From JBCCEV01 sp039030125 (GTDB lineage: Bacteria; Pseudomonadota; Gammaproteobacteria; Ga0077536), in NCBI GenBank assembly GCA_039030125.1, contig JBCCEV010000191.1, forward strand, positions 1 to 6,979: a stretch of 6,979 bases of DNA, written 5' to 3'. Both the position numbers and the translations under genes were made by a program. Positions within the stretch are counted from its first letter, which is position 1. Each line of letters starts with the position of its first letter. The notes under the pieces are model-generated. The model made no database searches, was not told the DNA's origin, and saw only the letters and a program-made list of their open reading frames with translations. Of the stretch, positions 6,417 through 6,979 are shown in pieces.

Positions 6417-6977
6417 TCACTCCTCGAATGCGCCCTCAATAGGAGGGCCGTTATGCTGGACAAAGCCGCCACGATTGGGCATTCGAATGGCTTTAAGCGT
6501 GCGCGCGTCTAGCGAATCATCGGGCCCTAGCAGTTCGTTCTCATGCAGGAGATAGGCGGTCAGCGCATAGACTTGCTGATCGGAGAGCGAGCCTGGTGCG
6601 GTCATCGGCATCGCGCGGCGTATGAAGTCGAACAGAGTGGTGGCAAAAGGCCAGTAGGTGCCGATCGTCTTATCGGGGTGCTCGCTCGTCAGTTCCGTGG
6701 CACCACCGGCCAGCTCATCGGCGACGCCACCTCGACCTCTAGCGCCATGGCAACTGACGCACATTGCAGAGAACAACCGCCGCCCGTCGGCAACGCTTCC
6801 CGAACCCTGTGGCAGGGCCAAACCCCGCGGATCAATGATCTCCGATGCACTTGCTGCGGCCCGTTCTTGACCAAGCCGCGGACCGCGCTCAGATGGATTG
6901 AATTCCGCGATAGCCGGATAGGTGATGATTATGCGGTGGCCAGGGCCGCACGCCCATGGTTGGCGTGACCGTGCGTG
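6417..6977 (-). CDS. SoxD-like c-type cytochrome, 5' end unresolved (partial)
   Basis: This is the C-terminal part of a probable periplasmic electron-transfer cytochrome. It has one heme site, CVSCH (6747-6761, - strand), preceded by LPQGSGSVADG and followed by KTIGTYWPFATTLFDFIRRAMP, DQQVYALTAYLL and MPNRGGF. These blocks are typical of SoxD and related cytochromes that take electrons from SoxC-type molybdenum sulfur/sulfite dehydrogenases; the Met in RRAMP is the likely second heme ligand. The only in-frame start codon in the window, TTG 6819-6821, is too late: family-like sequence (about YPAIAEF through ASEIIDPRGLA) continues upstream of it, and the frame stays open to the right edge. No convincing signal peptide is seen in this frame, so either the start lies outside or the 5' part is damaged. 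A soxC-like gene beyond the edge is expected but not visible. A general cytochrome c of another pathway remains possible. Confidence 0.75.
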   Translation of the reverse strand, partial: HARSRQPWACGPGHRIIITYPAIAEFNPSERGPRLGQERAAASASEIIDPRGLALPQGSGSVADGRRLFSAMCVSCHGARGRGGVADELAGGATELTSEHPDKTIGTYWPFATTLFDFIRRAMPMTAPGSLSDQQVYALTAYLLHENELLGPDDSLDARTLKAIRMPNRGGFVQHNGPPIEGAFEE

Positions 6978-6979
6978 AG

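Noticed and set aside
6543..6968. Open + strand frame of 141 codons opposite the cytochrome gene
   Set aside because: The - strand carries a clear CXXCH cytochrome with family motifs; the + frame shows no domain and has a Cys/Arg/Ala-rich shadow composition.

Overview
The window looks like a stretch of an ordinary gammaproteobacterial chromosome, moderately GC-rich and densely coded, with all genes on the + strand except the last. The order mltG (tail) - tmk - holB - pilZ - tatD-type nuclease is the one known from Pseudomonas and relatives. The PilZ protein is 118 residues and of the type IV pilus kind, which points to a piliated gammaproteobacterium. Genus cannot be assigned from the sequence alone.

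Positions 1-2000 form a tightly packed run. The last codons of a probable mltG overlap tmk (thymidylate kinase) by one base, tmk overlaps holB (DNA polymerase III delta') by four bases, and holB overlaps pilZ by four bases. A hairpin followed by a T run lies at 2004-2030, directly before a TatD-family metal-dependent hydrolase (2034-2813).

Positions 2858-6379 carry prpB, prpC and prpD, three core enzymes of the 2-methylcitrate cycle. PrpC condenses propionyl-CoA with oxaloacetate, PrpD dehydrates 2-methylcitrate, and PrpB cleaves 2-methylisocitrate to pyruvate and succinate. Gaps are 34-38 bases, so they are probably one transcript. No prpR or GntR-type regulator, prpE, acnD or prpF is in the window, so rehydration of 2-methyl-cis-aconitate must rely on an aconitase encoded elsewhere.

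A GC-rich hairpin (6391-6415) separates prpD from a convergent c-type cytochrome gene on the - strand (6417 to the right edge). The cytochrome has one CXXCH site and the sequence style of SoxD, the partner of SoxC-type sulfur/sulfite dehydrogenases, which hints at sulfur-compound oxidation. Its 5' end is not resolved inside the window.

I found no mobile elements, CRISPR arrays, RNA genes or unfamiliar multi-gene system. The points most worth a second look are the unresolved start of the cytochrome, the terminator-like structure on top of the SD-less tatD start, and the unusual placement of a regulator-less prpBCD cluster.
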